This document shows positions 12,236 through 24,142 of a stretch of 64,000 nucleotides of DNA, one piece after another; within the stretch, counting starts at the first letter, position 1, and every line of letters starts with the position of its first letter. Where the stretch lies: contig NC_081846.1 in assembly GCF_963259705.1 (NCBI RefSeq), forward strand, positions 54,527,205-54,591,204, in the 5' to 3' direction. The stretch comes from Myotis daubentonii. Its lineage: Eukaryota > Chordata > Mammalia > Chiroptera > Vespertilionidae. Position numbers and translations under genes: made by a program. Under the pieces are notes generated by a model, which saw nothing but the letters and a program-made list of their open reading frames with translations, did no database searches and had not been told where the DNA came from.

Positions 12236-14741
12236 AAATCCAAAATGTATATTCTTTTCTTTAGAATAATTCCCTTCAAATTAGGTGCTTGGCCTTTTGG
12301 AAAAGGAAAATGAAGTCTCTGGGAATTCCAAACAATTTTGTAGTTAAAAGGACCACATATAAGTCATTTGCATAAATGGTTTGATTTAGCCACAGGTTTC
12401 ATGACCACTGCAGGAGGAAGCGGAAGATCCTTTCTATAAAAAGGAACCCACAAGTTACAAATAGCAAGTTACTAAACATTTCAAGATTCAGTGCTTCATG
12501 CCATCTTCAGAATAATGCCAAAGGCTTTAAGATATTTAAATATTTTAAAGGCTACACTAAAAATTTTATATATACACAAATTCATAAGTTTAGCTACTTT
12601 CTGGGGAGAGGGGGGGTTCATTCCAATTTAAACTTCAAAGATAGAAATTAACAGGTCTGAGAACACACCAAATCCTGTTTCAAGATCTGTAGTCACTGCG
12701 TATGCTGTCAGTTGCAAAATGCCTGATTGCAGTTAATGACCTAAAGTGCTGCAATTTATTCCAGTTTTCAAATAAACTCAGCTGACATTTGTTTGAATAG
12801 CAAACCAAAGCAAACAAGAGTTTCACAGGCATGAATGAGAAGTGATGGACAACAACAAAAAAATCAAGGTTATAGGCCATAAGCATGACATTTTCTATGG
12901 GGGAGGGACAGGTTTAAACTCAGAATATTTTCATTTCCTTCTGTATCTGGATCTGTTTTCATCCATGATTAACACATTGGAATCTTTTTGTACTAAACTA
13001 CAACAACCTAATATAGGTGTTTCATTAATTATTTGAGGATTAAGTTGACAATAATTTCTATAGTACTCATATTAAAAGTCTACAAAATAAATTTCTTCTG
13101 CAAATTAGAAATGGATGTTTTCCATATATATTAAATCTTTCTGTTTATTCCATTCCCACTAATTCCGATGACCGTTGCAAAGAATTTTCATTGTCTGCTT
13201 GTACTCATATAGAAAGTAAAGAGGTTACTATACCATCCAAAATTATAGCCTCGGAGAAGTCATGGCTTCCCAAGAGAAAACATCCTCCTTCGGGTAGAGC
13301 TGGGGATATGGAGGGTTCGAGTGGGGAATGGTTAGGGTGGGGCTTGAGAATAACATATGTAATTATAAAGAGCCTATTTTAACAAAAAAGGGGGAAATGA
13401 AATATATCCAAACCTAGTTTATCGATATTCGCTGTTCTTAATCCATATTATCTTCACACCTCACATTGCACTGAAAAATCATGATGACTTGAACCTTTGC
13501 TAGTTTTGAATATTAAATGCTTCACAACATCAATAAAATCATTTTGAGGTAATAATCCTTTCTATACTGCGATGTATGTATCAGAGGCCTCACTGCTACC
13601 CCCTGCTTGGCCTCTTCTGAGCTCCTTTGTGGAAAGCACTTTTTAAAGGACAACCACAGTGAATCAAGCATGTTGACTCCACAATTGCACAGCTGTGGTA
13701 TCTTTGAGAACTTTTCTATTAATAACATTATATGTTATTTATAAGCAGAACATTCTAATCTTGTTGATTTCATTAGTCCTTGTCATATGGCTTCTTTAGG
13801 GTTTTTAAAAGTGAACAGCTGTTTTTCACAAACATTTATTAAATAATTTTGATTCAAAAAATTCACTTCAAAATCTAAAACTTTGCTCAAGTTTTACTTG
13901 GCAACAACAGTGGGTATGAATTATTCAAGATGTGATATATGGCAGGTGCAATGTGCTGATAAACTATTCTTTTTATTTCTACTAGGGTAGAAAGATATTA
14001 ATCTCCCTGGAATACTAATCAAAAGAGTGAAGTGCTTCAAATGATATGCTAATGATTTATTAGAATTAACTTGCATTTGACAAATTAGATGGAGTAATGA
14101 ATTAACTAAAATTAGCCTTTTTAAATAAATTAGGGACACCAGAACAAAGTTACTTCTGCTACTTTAAAATACACTACACTTCTAAATCTTCAATAAATAC
14201 GTACTGTTCCCTGACGTATTGTCTCAGCCAAAATTCATGTACCCTCCTCTTCAATGTCTGTTACTATTTGATTGCTAATCAGATGTCTCACTGAACCTTA
14301 AACAGCTGCACCATGCATGAGGTTCCGGAAGCATGTCTGAGAAGACAGGTCCCAGCTAATAATATTCAAGAATACTAATAATTAACTAGATCATCTCTTT
14401 TATTCTTTATAAGTAAATAGCAATACATTTTGGTGGTTAAGATTAAACACTTTGTTCAACTCAACCATTAGAACATAATAAAAATCTTATTGGCTCAACT
14501 GTGACAGAGTGAAAGACTAGATTCTAAATTGAACTGTCACCTACTAGCTTTATGAGACTGGGCAAATTATAAGAAGGTATTGGTTAAAAGGAACAGATGA
14601 CTATTCTATTCTGAAAAGTGAAAAATCAACAAGCATTTTAAGAATAAGAGAGTTACTCACGCCAAAACACATATTCCAAACTTACTTCTTAGCTATGTTG
14701 TATAGAATGAAAGTAAAGAAAGAAATACTTCAAGTCATCTG
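12236..14741. other. Long repeat-poor intronic block, possibly holding conserved non-coding sequence
   Basis: 2.5 kb with almost no recognisable transposons in a region otherwise full of them. Roughly 13900-14140 is rich in TAAT and TGCTAATGA motifs (homeodomain/POU-like). A short MIR-like piece lies at about 14500-14575. No exon is visible on either strand. Function is inference only. Confidence 0.35.
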
Positions 14742-14757
14742 GGAACACCTATTTCTT

Positions 14758-15004
14758 TTTTGTTCTCCATCACCATTTATCCCTCTATACCTTCTTCCAT
14801 CTCCAACCTCCCCTATCCACCCCCAAATCACCACCATGTCCAGGAGTTCTCTCACTTTTTTTACTTTTTTGCTCAATTCTCTCACCCCAGTCCCTCCAGA
14901 TCTGTCTGCCTGCTCTCTATCTATGAGCCTGTCTCATATTTGCTTGGCAGTTATAAGAAATACGTGTTCTTTCTCACTCATATGTGGAATTTAATGAACA
15001 AACA
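14758..15004 (-). mobile_element. 5'-inverted (twin-primed) L1 insertion
   Basis: The left part reads as an L1 3'UTR on the minus strand (ccatcaccatttatccctct antisense), while the right part reads L1-sense on the plus strand (actcatatgtggaatttaat). The whole is flanked by near-identical repeats: ggaacacctatttctt at 14742-14757 and ggaacacctatttttt at 15005-15020. The T-run at the left is the A-tail on the minus strand. This is the classic twin-priming arrangement. Confidence 0.75.
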
Positions 15005-15020
15005 GGAACACCTATTTTTT

Positions 15021-15492
15021 ATAACCAGTTGAAGACTGATATTTCTAAACTTATACAGGGAGGTTAGCACTTTAAATTCCTTATCAACAAATCATATAAA
15101 TAGTTATACCATTAATTTGTGAAAATTATTGTGGTTTTTATTATCAAATAAAGAAAATGACTACATATATTATGTATATTAAAAACTCCGAAGTATTTAG
15201 TTTTTGATGCAATTGAAAGAAAAATATAAAGTAAAAGGTTCTTAATCCTGAAATTAACCTGGTTACATAAAAACAATTTCAAATTTGGTTTTATATTTAA
15301 AATATTGTAATAGAATCATCATAAGGAAATTTATTAATTTTGTAAATTTTTACTTAAAATGTAATTCACACAGAATAAAATTCCATCAATTTTAGGTATT
15401 AAAAAAGGCAAATAAAGAAAATGATGATTTTACATAAAATAGGTAAAGAAAAGAAGCAATTAGTTCATAGGAATAAAATAAAAACATATGGG
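15021..15492. other. Intronic DNA, no feature recognised
   Basis: Very AT-rich; no repeat family or exon identified. Confidence 0.45.
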
Positions 15493-15627
15493 GACCTGGC
15501 CAGGTAGCTCAGTTGGTTAGAGTGTCATCCCGATACACAAAGATTACAAGTTTGATTCCTGGTCAGGACATATAAAAGAATCAGCCAATGAATGCATAGA
15601 TATGTGGAGCAACAAATCGATGTCTCT

Positions 15628-15672
<45 letters not shown>

Positions 15673-15690
15673 TCCTCTCTCTCAAATAAC
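15493..15690 (+). mobile_element. Bat tRNA-derived SINE (MEG/Ves-like) with CT repeat
   Basis: The head cctggccaggtagctcagtt has a good A box; the degenerate B box is gtttgattcc. The body caacaaatcgatgtctctct leads into a CT microsatellite. It differs from the main Ves copies in the middle (aatcagccaatgaatgcata), so it is another subfamily. Confidence 0.8.
15631..15672. repeat. (CT)n microsatellite inside SINE
   Basis: About 20 CT units continuing the SINE's pyrimidine-rich segment. Confidence 0.9.
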
Positions 15691-16187
15691 TCAATTAATT
15701 AATGAAAAATATGAAAAGATGTTCAATCTCACTAATAATTAAAGAAATGCAAGTTAAAACAATGCAATTTATTTTTCATCTATAAAAATAAAGTTTGGTG
15801 ATTGAGTAGGGCAAGGATTTGGGCAAAATAAACACTCTCATACAATGTTAAAGTATAAATTACCAAAACAATTTATGAAGATAGTTTTTGAATATCTTCC
15901 AAAGTAAAAAAGTCTGCTCTTTTGTACATAGGTTCCACTTTTGGAAATTCACCCTACATAAATACCGACAAAATAATGCCAAACATATGAGTAAATAATT
16001 ACTGCACCAATGATTACAGCAAATAAAACAACCTAAGTAAATAAATAATTAATAATCCATATAATTAAATGTAATGCAGTCATTATAAGATGTACATCTG
16101 TACTGATAACATGGAAAGTAGTCCAATTATATTTTTAAGTGATACTGGGAAGCTATTTTGATTTCCTCTCTTTCACCCTGTGGTTTA

Positions 16188-16335
16188 AATCATTGCTACT
16201 CAAAATGTGGCCCTCAACCCAAAAACATTGCTGTGACACCACCTGGAAGAGTGTTAGAATCTGACACTATGCCTGAGGCCTACTAGATCTACATTTCAAC
16301 AAGACTCCATGTGATTGGTATCAACAATAAAACTT
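16188..16335. mobile_element. MER5A-like hAT-Charlie MITE remnant
   Basis: It starts attgctactcaaaatgtggc and ends near ccatgtgattggtatcaac, matching the outline of MER5A with its gcctgaggcctactagatct core. Diverged. Confidence 0.65.
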
Positions 16336-16374
16336 GGGAAGCAGAGGGTAAGTGACAATCCTAGGTGTGCCCAC

Positions 16375-16550
16375 AATTCCTTGTGCACACCTATATTACA
16401 GCATTCATTTATAACCTTGTTTACTTGCCTAAATCCCCATATTAGACTATGAGACTGCTGAAGGAAAATTTTAATTTTTTGTTATTGTTCTATATCCATT
16501 GCACCTGGCACATAATAGGTACTTTATAAGCGTTTGTTATATAAATGAGA
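16375..16550 (+). mobile_element. L2 3' end fragment
   Basis: Series of L2-type blocks: cttgtttacttgcctaaatc, actatgagactgctgaagg, then gcacctggcacataataggt and a gtttgttatataaatga end. Old LINE2 tail. Confidence 0.7.
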
Positions 16551-17165
16551 CAATAAGCAAGAATAAATAAAAAGTAAATGCAAAGTTTAGTTTATTACTC
16601 TTTTATAGCAATTCATTGACTATATGACAATATAAAAATATTAATTACAAATGACAAAAAGTAATCTTGAGAAAGTTATTTTGAAAAACACTATGTTTGA
16701 ATGTATACATATCTTAGATACACATTCAAAATATTTTTATCCTCGCCAACTAGGACATAAATCCAGGACAATACTTAAAGCCTCTTATAATGTTTGCCCT
16801 TCCTTTTTAAAAGAACCCCACTCAAATTATCATATATCACTAGTTTGGGCACAGGCCATAAATCAAAAAGAAATAAATAAATTACTTTTAGATTTCTATT
16901 GTTTTCCTGATGACACACAAATTATGCTACTGTTTATCTTTAGGACTGCAGCTGCTGCTGGCTCTGAGTCACTATTTACTATAATTACGGCCTTCAGAGC
17001 TCACTCTGACCCAGACCCCATTATAGGATATGCCCAGACCAGATGAGCAATTTCAGAAATTAGCAGCATTCGTGGATGTTTGCAAAATCATGGCAGTAGA
17101 TATCTGTTTTTCTAATAGCATGAAAATTCTTTAATATGCATTCACTCTTCAACAAAAATCCTCAC
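16551..17165. other. Intron just downstream of the 139-nt exon
   Basis: Unique sequence following the donor at 17165 in gene direction. A 131-codon open frame on the opposite strand (16651-17046) has no recognisable domain, and I do not call it a gene. Confidence 0.5.
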
Positions 17166-17304
17166 CTGGCTGTTTCTCGCCACTCAGCATCTTCACCTTC
17201 ACGCCAGCAAATCTCATCCAGTTCTGTGAAAAGGTCATGAGGAATGTGTTCCTCGTCATCATCCTCAGTTCCAAGAATAAACTGTACCCGCTGCGATGGG
17301 GTGT
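17166..17304 (-). CDS. SLC4A10: SLC4A10 coding exon, start of folded N-terminal domain
   Basis: A 139-nt exon on the minus strand. The acceptor is ...ttttcatag|AC and the donor is GCCAG|gtgagg. It completes Asp from the previous exon, has 45 full codons, and ends with AG that becomes Arg with the next exon's G. The peptide reads TPSQRVQFILGTEDDDEEHI, then PHDLFTELDEICWREGEDAE, then WRETA, a block strongly conserved among Na+-coupled SLC4 bicarbonate transporters. ELDEICWREGEDAEW distinguishes it from SLC4A7 as I recall that protein. It encodes the first part of the cytosolic N-terminal domain that packs against the membrane domain in the family. A Ves SINE carrying a half-L1 in its tail (17426-19017) sits only about 120 bp upstream of the acceptor, yet both splice sites are intact. 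Confidence 0.97.
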
Positions 17305-17439
17305 CTATGAAAAATCAGAGACACGAGCATGCATTACCATGACTTTAAGCTTAAAATGTCCCAATCACCTCTTTCATCACCACTCCAAACTCACACCTCA
17401 CCTGCCTCCACTAAAACACTCATCTAAAGTAAACTTGGG

Positions 17440-17671
17440 CCCTAGCTGGTTTGGCTCAGTGGATAGAGCATCAGCCTGTGGACTGAAGGGTCCCAGGTTC
17501 GATTCCGGTCAAGGGCACATGCCTGGGTTGCAGGCTCGATCCCCATTAGGGGACGTGCAGGAGGCAGCCAATCAATGATTCTCTGTCATCATTGATATTT
17601 CTATCTCTCTTTCTCTCTCCCTTCCTCTCTGAAATCAATAAAGATATATTTAAAAATAAATAAATAAAAAT
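17440..17671 (+). mobile_element. Ves SINE with HAL1 inserted in its A-tail
   Basis: Full tRNA-like head (A box tggctcagtggatagagca; B box ggttcgattcc), the cattgatatttctatctctc body and an aataaa-type tail. Its left target duplication aaagtaaacttggg is at 17426-17439, but the partner aaagtaaatttggg is at 19004-19017, after the half-L1. So the half-L1 landed in this SINE's tail. Confidence 0.93.
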
Positions 17672-19003
17672 AGGGACTCTCATAGCCAGTTAGCCTGGAG
17701 GTCAAATCACCCCCGGTATTGCCAACAACAATCAAGGCTTAACTACAAGACTGCGCACAAAGACCACTAGGGGGTGCACCAAGAAAGCATAAAAAATGTG
17801 GAGACAAAGAAACAGGACAAAACTGTCAATGGAGGATATTGAATTCAGAACCACACTTTTAAGGTCTCTTAAGAACTGTCTAGAAGCTGTCGATAAATGT
17901 AGTGAGATCCTCAAGAAATCTAATGAGACCCTCGATGTTATGATAAAGAACCAACTAGAAATTAAGCATACACGGACTGAAATAACGAATACTATATAGA
18001 CTCCCAACAGCAGACCAGAGGAGCGCAAGAATCAAGGCAAAGATTTGAAATGCGAAGAAGCAAAAAACACCCAACCAGAAAAGCAAAATGAAAAAAGAAT
18101 CCGAAAATACGAAAATAGTGTAAGGAGCCTCTGGGACAGCTTCAAGCGTACCAACATCAGAATTATAGGAGTGCCAGAAGATGAGAGAGAGCAAGATATT
18201 GAAAACCTATTTGAAGAAATAATGACAGAAAACTTTCCCCACCTGGTGAAAGAAATAGACTTACAGGTCCAGGAAGCTGAGAGAACCCCAAACAAAAGGA
18301 ACCTAAAGAGGACCACACCAAGACACATCATAATTAAAATGCCAAGAGCAAAAGACAAAGAGAGAATCTTAAAAGCAGCAAGAGAAAGACAGTCAGCTAC
18401 CTACAAGGGAATACCCATACGACTGTCAGCTGATTTCTCAACAGAAACTTTGCAGGCCAGAAGGGAATGGCAAGAAATATTCAAAGTGATGAATACCAAG
18501 AACCTACAACCAAGATTACTTTATCCAGCAAAGCTATCATTCAGAACTGAAGGTCAGATAAAGAGCTTCACAGATAAGGAAAAGCTAAAGGAGTTCATCA
18601 CCACCAAACCAGTATTATATGAAATGCTGAAAGGTATCCTTTAAGAAGAGGAAGAAGAAGAAAAAGGTAAAGATACAAATTATGAACAACAAATACGCAT
18701 CTATCAACAAGTGAATCTAAGAATCAAGTGAATAAATAATCTGATGAACAGAATGAACTGGTGATTATAATAGAATCAGGGACATAGAAAGGGAATGGAC
18801 TGATTATTCTTGGGGGGGAAAGGGGTGTGGGAGATGTGGAAAGAGACTGGACAAAAATAGTGCACCTATGGATGAGGACAGTGGGTGGGGAGTGAGGGCG
18901 GAGGGTGGGGTGGGAACTGGGAGGAGGGGAGTTATGGTGGGAAAAAAGAGGAACAAATGTAATAATCTGAACAATAAAGATTTAATTAAAAAAATAAATA
19001 AAT
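17672..19003 (+). mobile_element. Half-L1 (HAL1-like): ORF1 plus own 3' tail, no ORF2
   Basis: The insert runs from a truncated 5'UTR (ggcttaactacaagactgcg) through one ORF1 (17796-18644), then a GA-rich linker aagaagaagaaaaaggtaaag, a short unique 3'UTR with G-rich tract (18830-18950) and an AATAAAGATTTAATTAAAA tail. There is no trace of an ORF2. That layout is the known HAL1 design, an ORF1-only L1 derivative. It lies in the A-tail of the SINE at 17440. Confidence 0.88.
17796..18644 (+). pseudogene. L1/HAL1 ORF1 protein, one nonsense codon
   Basis: 849 nt, 283 codons including the final stop, one continuous frame broken only by TAG at 17997-17999, where the sister copy at 37322 has CAG. 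Order: N-terminal helical coiled-coil (about residues 10-65), RRM-type core starting SLWDSFKRTNIRIIGVPEDE, then the C-terminal domain with RTTPRHIIIKMPRAKDKERI and the ending ALYEMLKGIL-like VLYEMLKGIL. In the L1 family, ORF1p is a trimeric RNA chaperone that packages L1 RNA. The single early stop suggests a fairly young dead copy. Confidence 0.9.
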
Positions 19004-19017
19004 AAAGTAAATTTGGG

Positions 19018-19289
19018 GAATTAAAACTAAATTTAGCATTACATTAAGTCTAGCATAATTTAGGAACATAAATATGTAAAACCATAGCAGATAATGTATA
19101 TATATTATAAAAATAAAATATGATTATTATGATGATTATTTTGTATTATTTATAACAATCATGAAAACTATTCCATTTACCTCACACAATACATACATAC
19201 ATCTCTCATCATATATGCTATATTTTATAATAATATTCAGAAGAGTAGACTCTGATAAAATTCACTTATACTAAAACTATGCTGAATAT
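19018..19289. other. Intronic AT-rich DNA
   Basis: Includes short tata and (TACA)-like runs (19187-19203); otherwise nothing recognised. Confidence 0.45.
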
Positions 19290-20075
19290 AACTCACCAAA
19301 AAACTCCCTTGTGATGTTTCTTCATAGTCACACCCAAGTCGTCAGCCCAACCACTAGCAACAACTAATCTGGCTTCCACTGCTTACAGTTTTTCCTTTTC
19401 CAAGATATTATATAAATGGAAAATGTGATATGTAACCTTTTGAGGCTGTCGTTATTCACTTAGTATAATGCCTTTGAGATTTTGAAATTTATCTGCGTCA
19501 CTAAGTATATCAGTAGTTCATTCTTTTTACTGCTGAGAAATAGTCCATTGTAGAAATGTACACAGTGTATTTACGCATCCACTTGTTGAAGGATATTTAG
19601 GTTGTTTTCACTGTGGGGCAATTATGAATAGAACTGTGATACTGTTCTTATATGGGTTTTCCAGTTGGACATAAGTCTTTATATCTCTAGGGTAAGTGCC
19701 TAGGGGTAGGATTGCTATGTTATATGCTAAGTATATTTTTAACTTTATAAAACCGCTTTCCAGAGAGTCTGTACTCTTTTGCATTCTGAGCAGCTATGTA
19801 TGAGAGAGTTGTACTTGTTCCGCATCCTGATCCGCACTTTGTGTCAACTGTTTCTTAGCCATTCTGTGCAGTGATATCTCGTTGTGGTACTTTTTACATT
19901 TCTCTGATGTCTATTGTTGACAGTTTTTTGTGCGTTTATTGGTCATCCATATGTCTTCTTTGGTGAAATGTCTGTTGAAATATTTTGTCAATTTTAAATT
20001 AGGTTGATTGTTTCTTTACTATTGAGTTTTGAGAGCTCTTTATAGATTCTGAATATAAGTCTTTGTTGAACATTA
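19290..20075 (-). mobile_element. Old L1 3' half, antisense
   Basis: The plus strand shows the reverse complement of L1 ORF2 end and 3'UTR in order: cacttagtataatgcctttg, ctgagaaatagtccattgta, ggtaggattgctatgttat, ttatagattctgaatataag. Multiple indels; no coding potential. It lies between the SINE/HAL1 nest and the SINE at 20151. Confidence 0.85.
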
Positions 20076-20150
20076 ACTTATTTTATATCTCAATACAGCT
20101 GAATGGGGACTTGCGGGAGACTGGGGAACTATTTAAAATGGGAGAAATTT

Positions 20151-20398
20151 GCCCTAACTGGTTTGACTCAGTGGATAGAGCATCAGCCTGTGGATTCAAG
20201 GGTCCCGGGTTCGATTCCAGTCAAGGGCATGTACCTTGGTTGCGGGCACATCCCCAGTGGGGAGTGTGTGGGAGGCAGCTGATCGATGTTTCTCTCTCAT
20301 TGATGTTTCTAACTCTCTATCCTTCTCCCTTCCTCTCTGTAAAAAATCAATAAAATATATTTTATAAATAAATAAATATATAAATAAATAAATAAATA
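20151..20398 (+). mobile_element. Ves SINE
   Basis: Complete head-to-tail copy with B box ggttcgattcc, catcgatgtttctctctca-type body and an expanded (AAAT)n tail. Flanked by aaaatgggagaaattt (20135-20150) and aaaatgggagagattt (20399-20414), one mismatch. Confidence 0.93.
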
Positions 20399-20414
20399 AA
20401 ATGGGAGAGATTTG

Positions 20415-21704
20415 ATCATGTGTAACAGATGATGAGAATAATCTAATTGAGAGAAAGAGGTCATTTAGACTACAAATTGTGTAAGTTTCCAGGTGGGAGA
20501 GAACAAGAAATAAACATAATTGAAAAGAAAACCCCCTCATTATAGTAAAAGGGGGGAGAGTTGCAGATGTAAGCATATAGGTCTGTATATTTAATAGGAA
20601 GGAAGTTGAATAGGTTCTTTCTGGTGGCGTATTTCCCTTCTGACGTACAAAGCATCTGCTAAGCGATGGTGAAAAGGAGGCTGTTGGGGAATGGTGAAAA
20701 AGTTTGAAAATCATTTTTTTTTAATCAAAGAAATGCAACAGAATTGGGAAGAGGTATTGAAAATCCATGGAAGTCGTGAGTTTAAATGGCTACAATCCAC
20801 CCTTTTGAAAGACTACTGGTATGTCCAGCAGAGCATGCCTACTTGGGGAGGAAGGGAGAAAGCAAAAACATGGAGAAAACCCATCATAAGTATGGATTTT
20901 AAAGTAGGAGTGAAGGTACAAATGAAACTATAACAAGGGACCTACAATATATGGAATATTAGCAAAAGTATTAGTAAAATTACAAGCTATGAAATCAGAG
21001 TAGGATAAAGAAATAAAGATTATTACATGAGTAGGAAAAAAGTAGAGAGATCAAGTAGTTGCACAAGCAAATAAGAAGAGAAGCTGCAGTCAAAGAACAA
21101 GGTGCGCGCATTAGTGACTTCAGAGGTGGAGTAATCATGGATATGTAGGTGAGCTGGCTGCAGTGAAGGAGATCATAGGAGACGGGATGGTCAAGGAACT
21201 GAAGGCTGGCTCTTGGTTATGTCATGTGCACAGAGGCCCTCAAGGCTCCCAGGAGTTGTTAACAGCGACCATATCATTGCATGTTGATATTCTGTATCTA
21301 CTTTCAAAGGAAAAAGTCAAAATAGCAGAAATTTCACATCCTAAAAATAAAATGTGGGCAGATGAGCAATATAAGTGGGAACTTAATAAAACATTTTCCC
21401 CTGAATTTTCAAACTACTTAGAGCAATAACTATTATTGGTATAAATTATCAAGAGTTTATACAACCAAGTTTTACTACTTAACTGTTTTTCCTCACTCAC
21501 AAATCTAACACAATTATCACCTTCATAAAGCAGATGTACAAGAGAAAAAAAGATCAAGTTTTCTCTCTCCCACTTCTCCCCAAACTGTCCAGCACAATAT
21601 AATTTAGAAAAGTATAAACAATTATATGACTGTTAATTTGGATTCTACAAACAAGTGCAATATTATTATGGTCACAAATTTAATAAAAACAAGGCAATTC
21701 TTAC
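20415..21704. other. Intron downstream of the 147-nt exon
   Basis: Unique sequence. Open frames at 20691-20933 and 21163-21429 lack known domains, have no splice context, and are not supported as genes. Confidence 0.45.
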
Positions 21705-21851
21705 CAAAGGAAGGTGACTCCCTTCCATCCTCTAATCCTGAGTCTCTCTCTCTGTCTCTCTTTCTGTGTTTATGACCACGATGCCTGTGACGTCGATGGC
21801 TTTTTCTTCCTCCCAGGGGCACATGAACTCCAATAAATAGTGTCCGATGAC
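21705..21851 (-). CDS. SLC4A10: SLC4A10 coding exon, basic His/Arg-rich segment
   Basis: A 147-nt exon on the minus strand. The acceptor is ...ctgataag|GT and the donor is TTTG|gtaagaat. It completes Gly from the previous exon, carries 48 whole codons, and ends with one base that becomes Asp with the next exon's AC. The peptide runs HRTLFIGVHVPLGGRKSHRR, then a dense basic run (RHRHRGHKHRKRDRERDSG), then LEDGRESPSF. The exact basic run fits SLC4A10 rather than SLC4A7 or SLC4A8, whose versions differ here as I remember them. In this family the region is cytosolic and precedes the band-3-like N-terminal domain; the positive patch may be regulatory (inference). Introns are about 24.1 kb upstream and 4.4 kb downstream. 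No frameshift or stop is seen. Confidence 0.96.
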
Positions 21852-22504
21852 CTTATCAGAAGTAAAAGCACAAATTAAACTCTAAATTATTCCAGATCAC
21901 AGAAGATAATGATTTACATGTTAATGAAAACTCAATTCAATTCAATCCAACACATAGTCTTTGTGTTTATGATGTGTGTAAAAAGTTTGGCACTGTATTT
22001 TGGTATACTACGGAACAGTCACAATACTATTTGGTTATATATTTTATACTCACCATTAGCTTATTAACTTTCTTAATAATCTCTTTGTGTCTATTTCCCA
22101 TAGTTTATAATTATACTATTATCATTTTTTAAAAATCATTCTACTTTCTACAGACCTTCAAATCAGTTATCTCATCAGTTCCCTTTCCTTCACAGTCAAG
22201 TGAGTGAAAACTGAGTCTTTAATAAAGCAGATTTCACCTAGGTCCCTAGTAATACCAAGTTCTGTGGAGATTTTTCAGCTCTACTGTTTCTGTATGTGGC
22301 ACTTGACAGCACTGACCATTTTCTTCTCTATGACTGAACTTTCTCTTGGCCCTCCTCCCTCCACCTTTGTTTTATCCATATCAGTTTCCTTTGTTGGTTC
22401 TTCCATTTACCCATTCAAGGTTGGTATCCCCATGACCATAAATTTTTCTTACAATATCATACCCCAAATTGATTTTTCTATTCTCATATATATATATCAC
22501 TTAA
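21852..22504. other. Intron upstream of the 147-nt exon
   Basis: Unique AT-rich DNA. The acceptor tract preceding the exon is a modest pyrimidine stretch (tgcttttacttctgataag on the minus strand). No repeat recognised until 22505. Confidence 0.45.
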
Positions 22505-22516
22505 GAAGAACAAAGA

Positions 22517-24142
22517 TATGCTCAATTAATATTTGGCAAAGGTACAAGAGCATACAATGGAGTCAAGACAGTCTCTTCAATAAATGGCCTTGGGAAAATT
22601 GGACAGATACATGCAAAAAAATGAAACTAGACCACCAACTTACACCATACACAAAAATAAAATCAAAATGGATAAAGGACTTAAACATAAGACGGGAAAC
22701 CATAAAAATCTTAGAAGATTCCATAGGCAGCAAAATAAGAGACATATGCCAAAGCAATATCTTCACCGATACAGCTCCTAGGGCAATGAAAGAAAACTAA
22801 GGAGGAAATAAACAAATGGGGCTACATCAAAATAAAAGGCTTCTGCACAGCAAAAGAAACCATCAACAAAACACCAAGAAAGCCCACTGCATAAGAGAAC
22901 ATATTTGCCAATGTTATCTCTGATAAGGGTTTAATCTCCAACATTTACAGGGAACTTATACAATTTAACAAAAGGAAGATAAACAATCCAATCAAAACAT
23001 GGGCAACGGACCTAAATAGAAAATTTTCGAAAGAGGACATACAGAAAGCCAAGAGACGTATGAAATCATGCTCAAAGTCACTAATCATCTGAGAGATGCA
23101 AATCAAAACAACGAGGTCAAAACCGGTTTGGATCAGTGGATAGAGCGTCGGCCTGCGGACTAAAAGGTCCCAGGTTCGATTCCGGTCAAGGGCATGTACC
23201 TGGGTTGCGGGCACATCCCCAGTAGGAGATGTGCAGGAGGCAGCTGATCGATGTTTCTCTCTCATCGATGTTTCTAACTCTCTTTCTCTCTCCTTTCCTC
23301 TCTGTAAAAAATCAATAAAATATATATTTAAAAAAAAACAACAACAACAACAACAATGAGGTACCATCTCACACCTGTCAGGATGGCTATCATCAACAAA
23401 TCAACAAATGTGACAAGTGCTGGAGAGGATGTGGAGAAAAAAGAACCCTCTTGCACTGCTGGTGGGAATGCAGATTGGTACAGCCACTGTGGAAAACAGT
23501 ATGGAGTTTCCTCAAAAAATTAAAAATGGAACTCCATTTGACCCTGTGATCCCACTTCTAGGAATATATCCCAGGAAACCAGAAACACCAATCAGAAAGG
23601 ATATATGCACCCACATGTTCATAGCAGCACAATTCACCATAGCTAAGATCTGGAAACAGCCTAAGTGCCCATCAGTAGATGAATGGATTAGAAAACTGTG
23701 GTACATCTACACGATGGAATACTATGCTGCTCTAAAAAGGAAGGAACTCTTGCCTTTTGCAACAGCATGGATGGAACTGGAGAGCATTATGCTAAGTGAA
23801 ATAAGCCAGTCGATGAAGGAAAAATACCACATGATCTCACTCATTCATGGATAATAGAGACCATTATAAACTTTTGAACAATAATAGATACAGAGGCAGA
23901 GCTGCCTCAAACAGATTGTCAAACTGCAGCGGGAAGGCCAGGGAGGGTGGGTGCAGGAGGTAGGGGGGTAAGAGATCAACCAAAGGACTTGTATGCATGC
24001 ATATAAGCATAACCAATGGACATAAGACACCGGGGGATAGGGGAGGCTAGGGGACTGTCTAGGGCGGGGGGAAAAAATGGACACATATGTAATACCCTTT
24101 GTAATACTTTAAGCAATAAAAAAATAAATAAAAAATAAAAAA
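22517..24142 (+). mobile_element. 5'-truncated L1, copy A
   Basis: Covers the last third of ORF2 (starting at [18 protein letters not shown]), the cysteine motif region and the 3'UTR ending in an A-rich tail. Left target duplication aagaagaacaaa is at 22505-22516; the partner agaagaacaaa is at 24730-24740, after copy B. A Ves SINE interrupts it at 23117-23348. ORF2 has several stops and the same one-base loss (ggaactccatttg) as the L1 at 40245. Confidence 0.9.
23117..23348 (+). mobile_element. Ves SINE inside L1 copy A
   Basis: Intact A box (ggatcagtggatagagcg, one change) and B box ggttcgattcc, catcgatgttt repeats and a CAA-expanded tail. The flanks caacgaggt and caatgaggt are the duplicated L1 target, which reads as one ORF2 when the SINE is taken out. 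Confidence 0.93.

Noticed and set aside
16651..17046. 131-codon open frame on the plus strand, next to the 139-nt exon
   Set aside because: No recognisable motif; lies in intron on the opposite strand to the gene; composition looks random.
17440..17520. tRNA gene (A and B boxes)
   Set aside because: It is the tRNA-derived head of a Ves SINE; it lacks a foldable complete cloverleaf and is followed by a SINE body and A-tail. The same applies to the other SINE heads.
22204..22800. 198-codon frame starting in unique DNA
   Set aside because: Its second half is L1 ORF2 and its first half is intronic DNA; the join is an accident of the L1 insertion, not a fusion gene.
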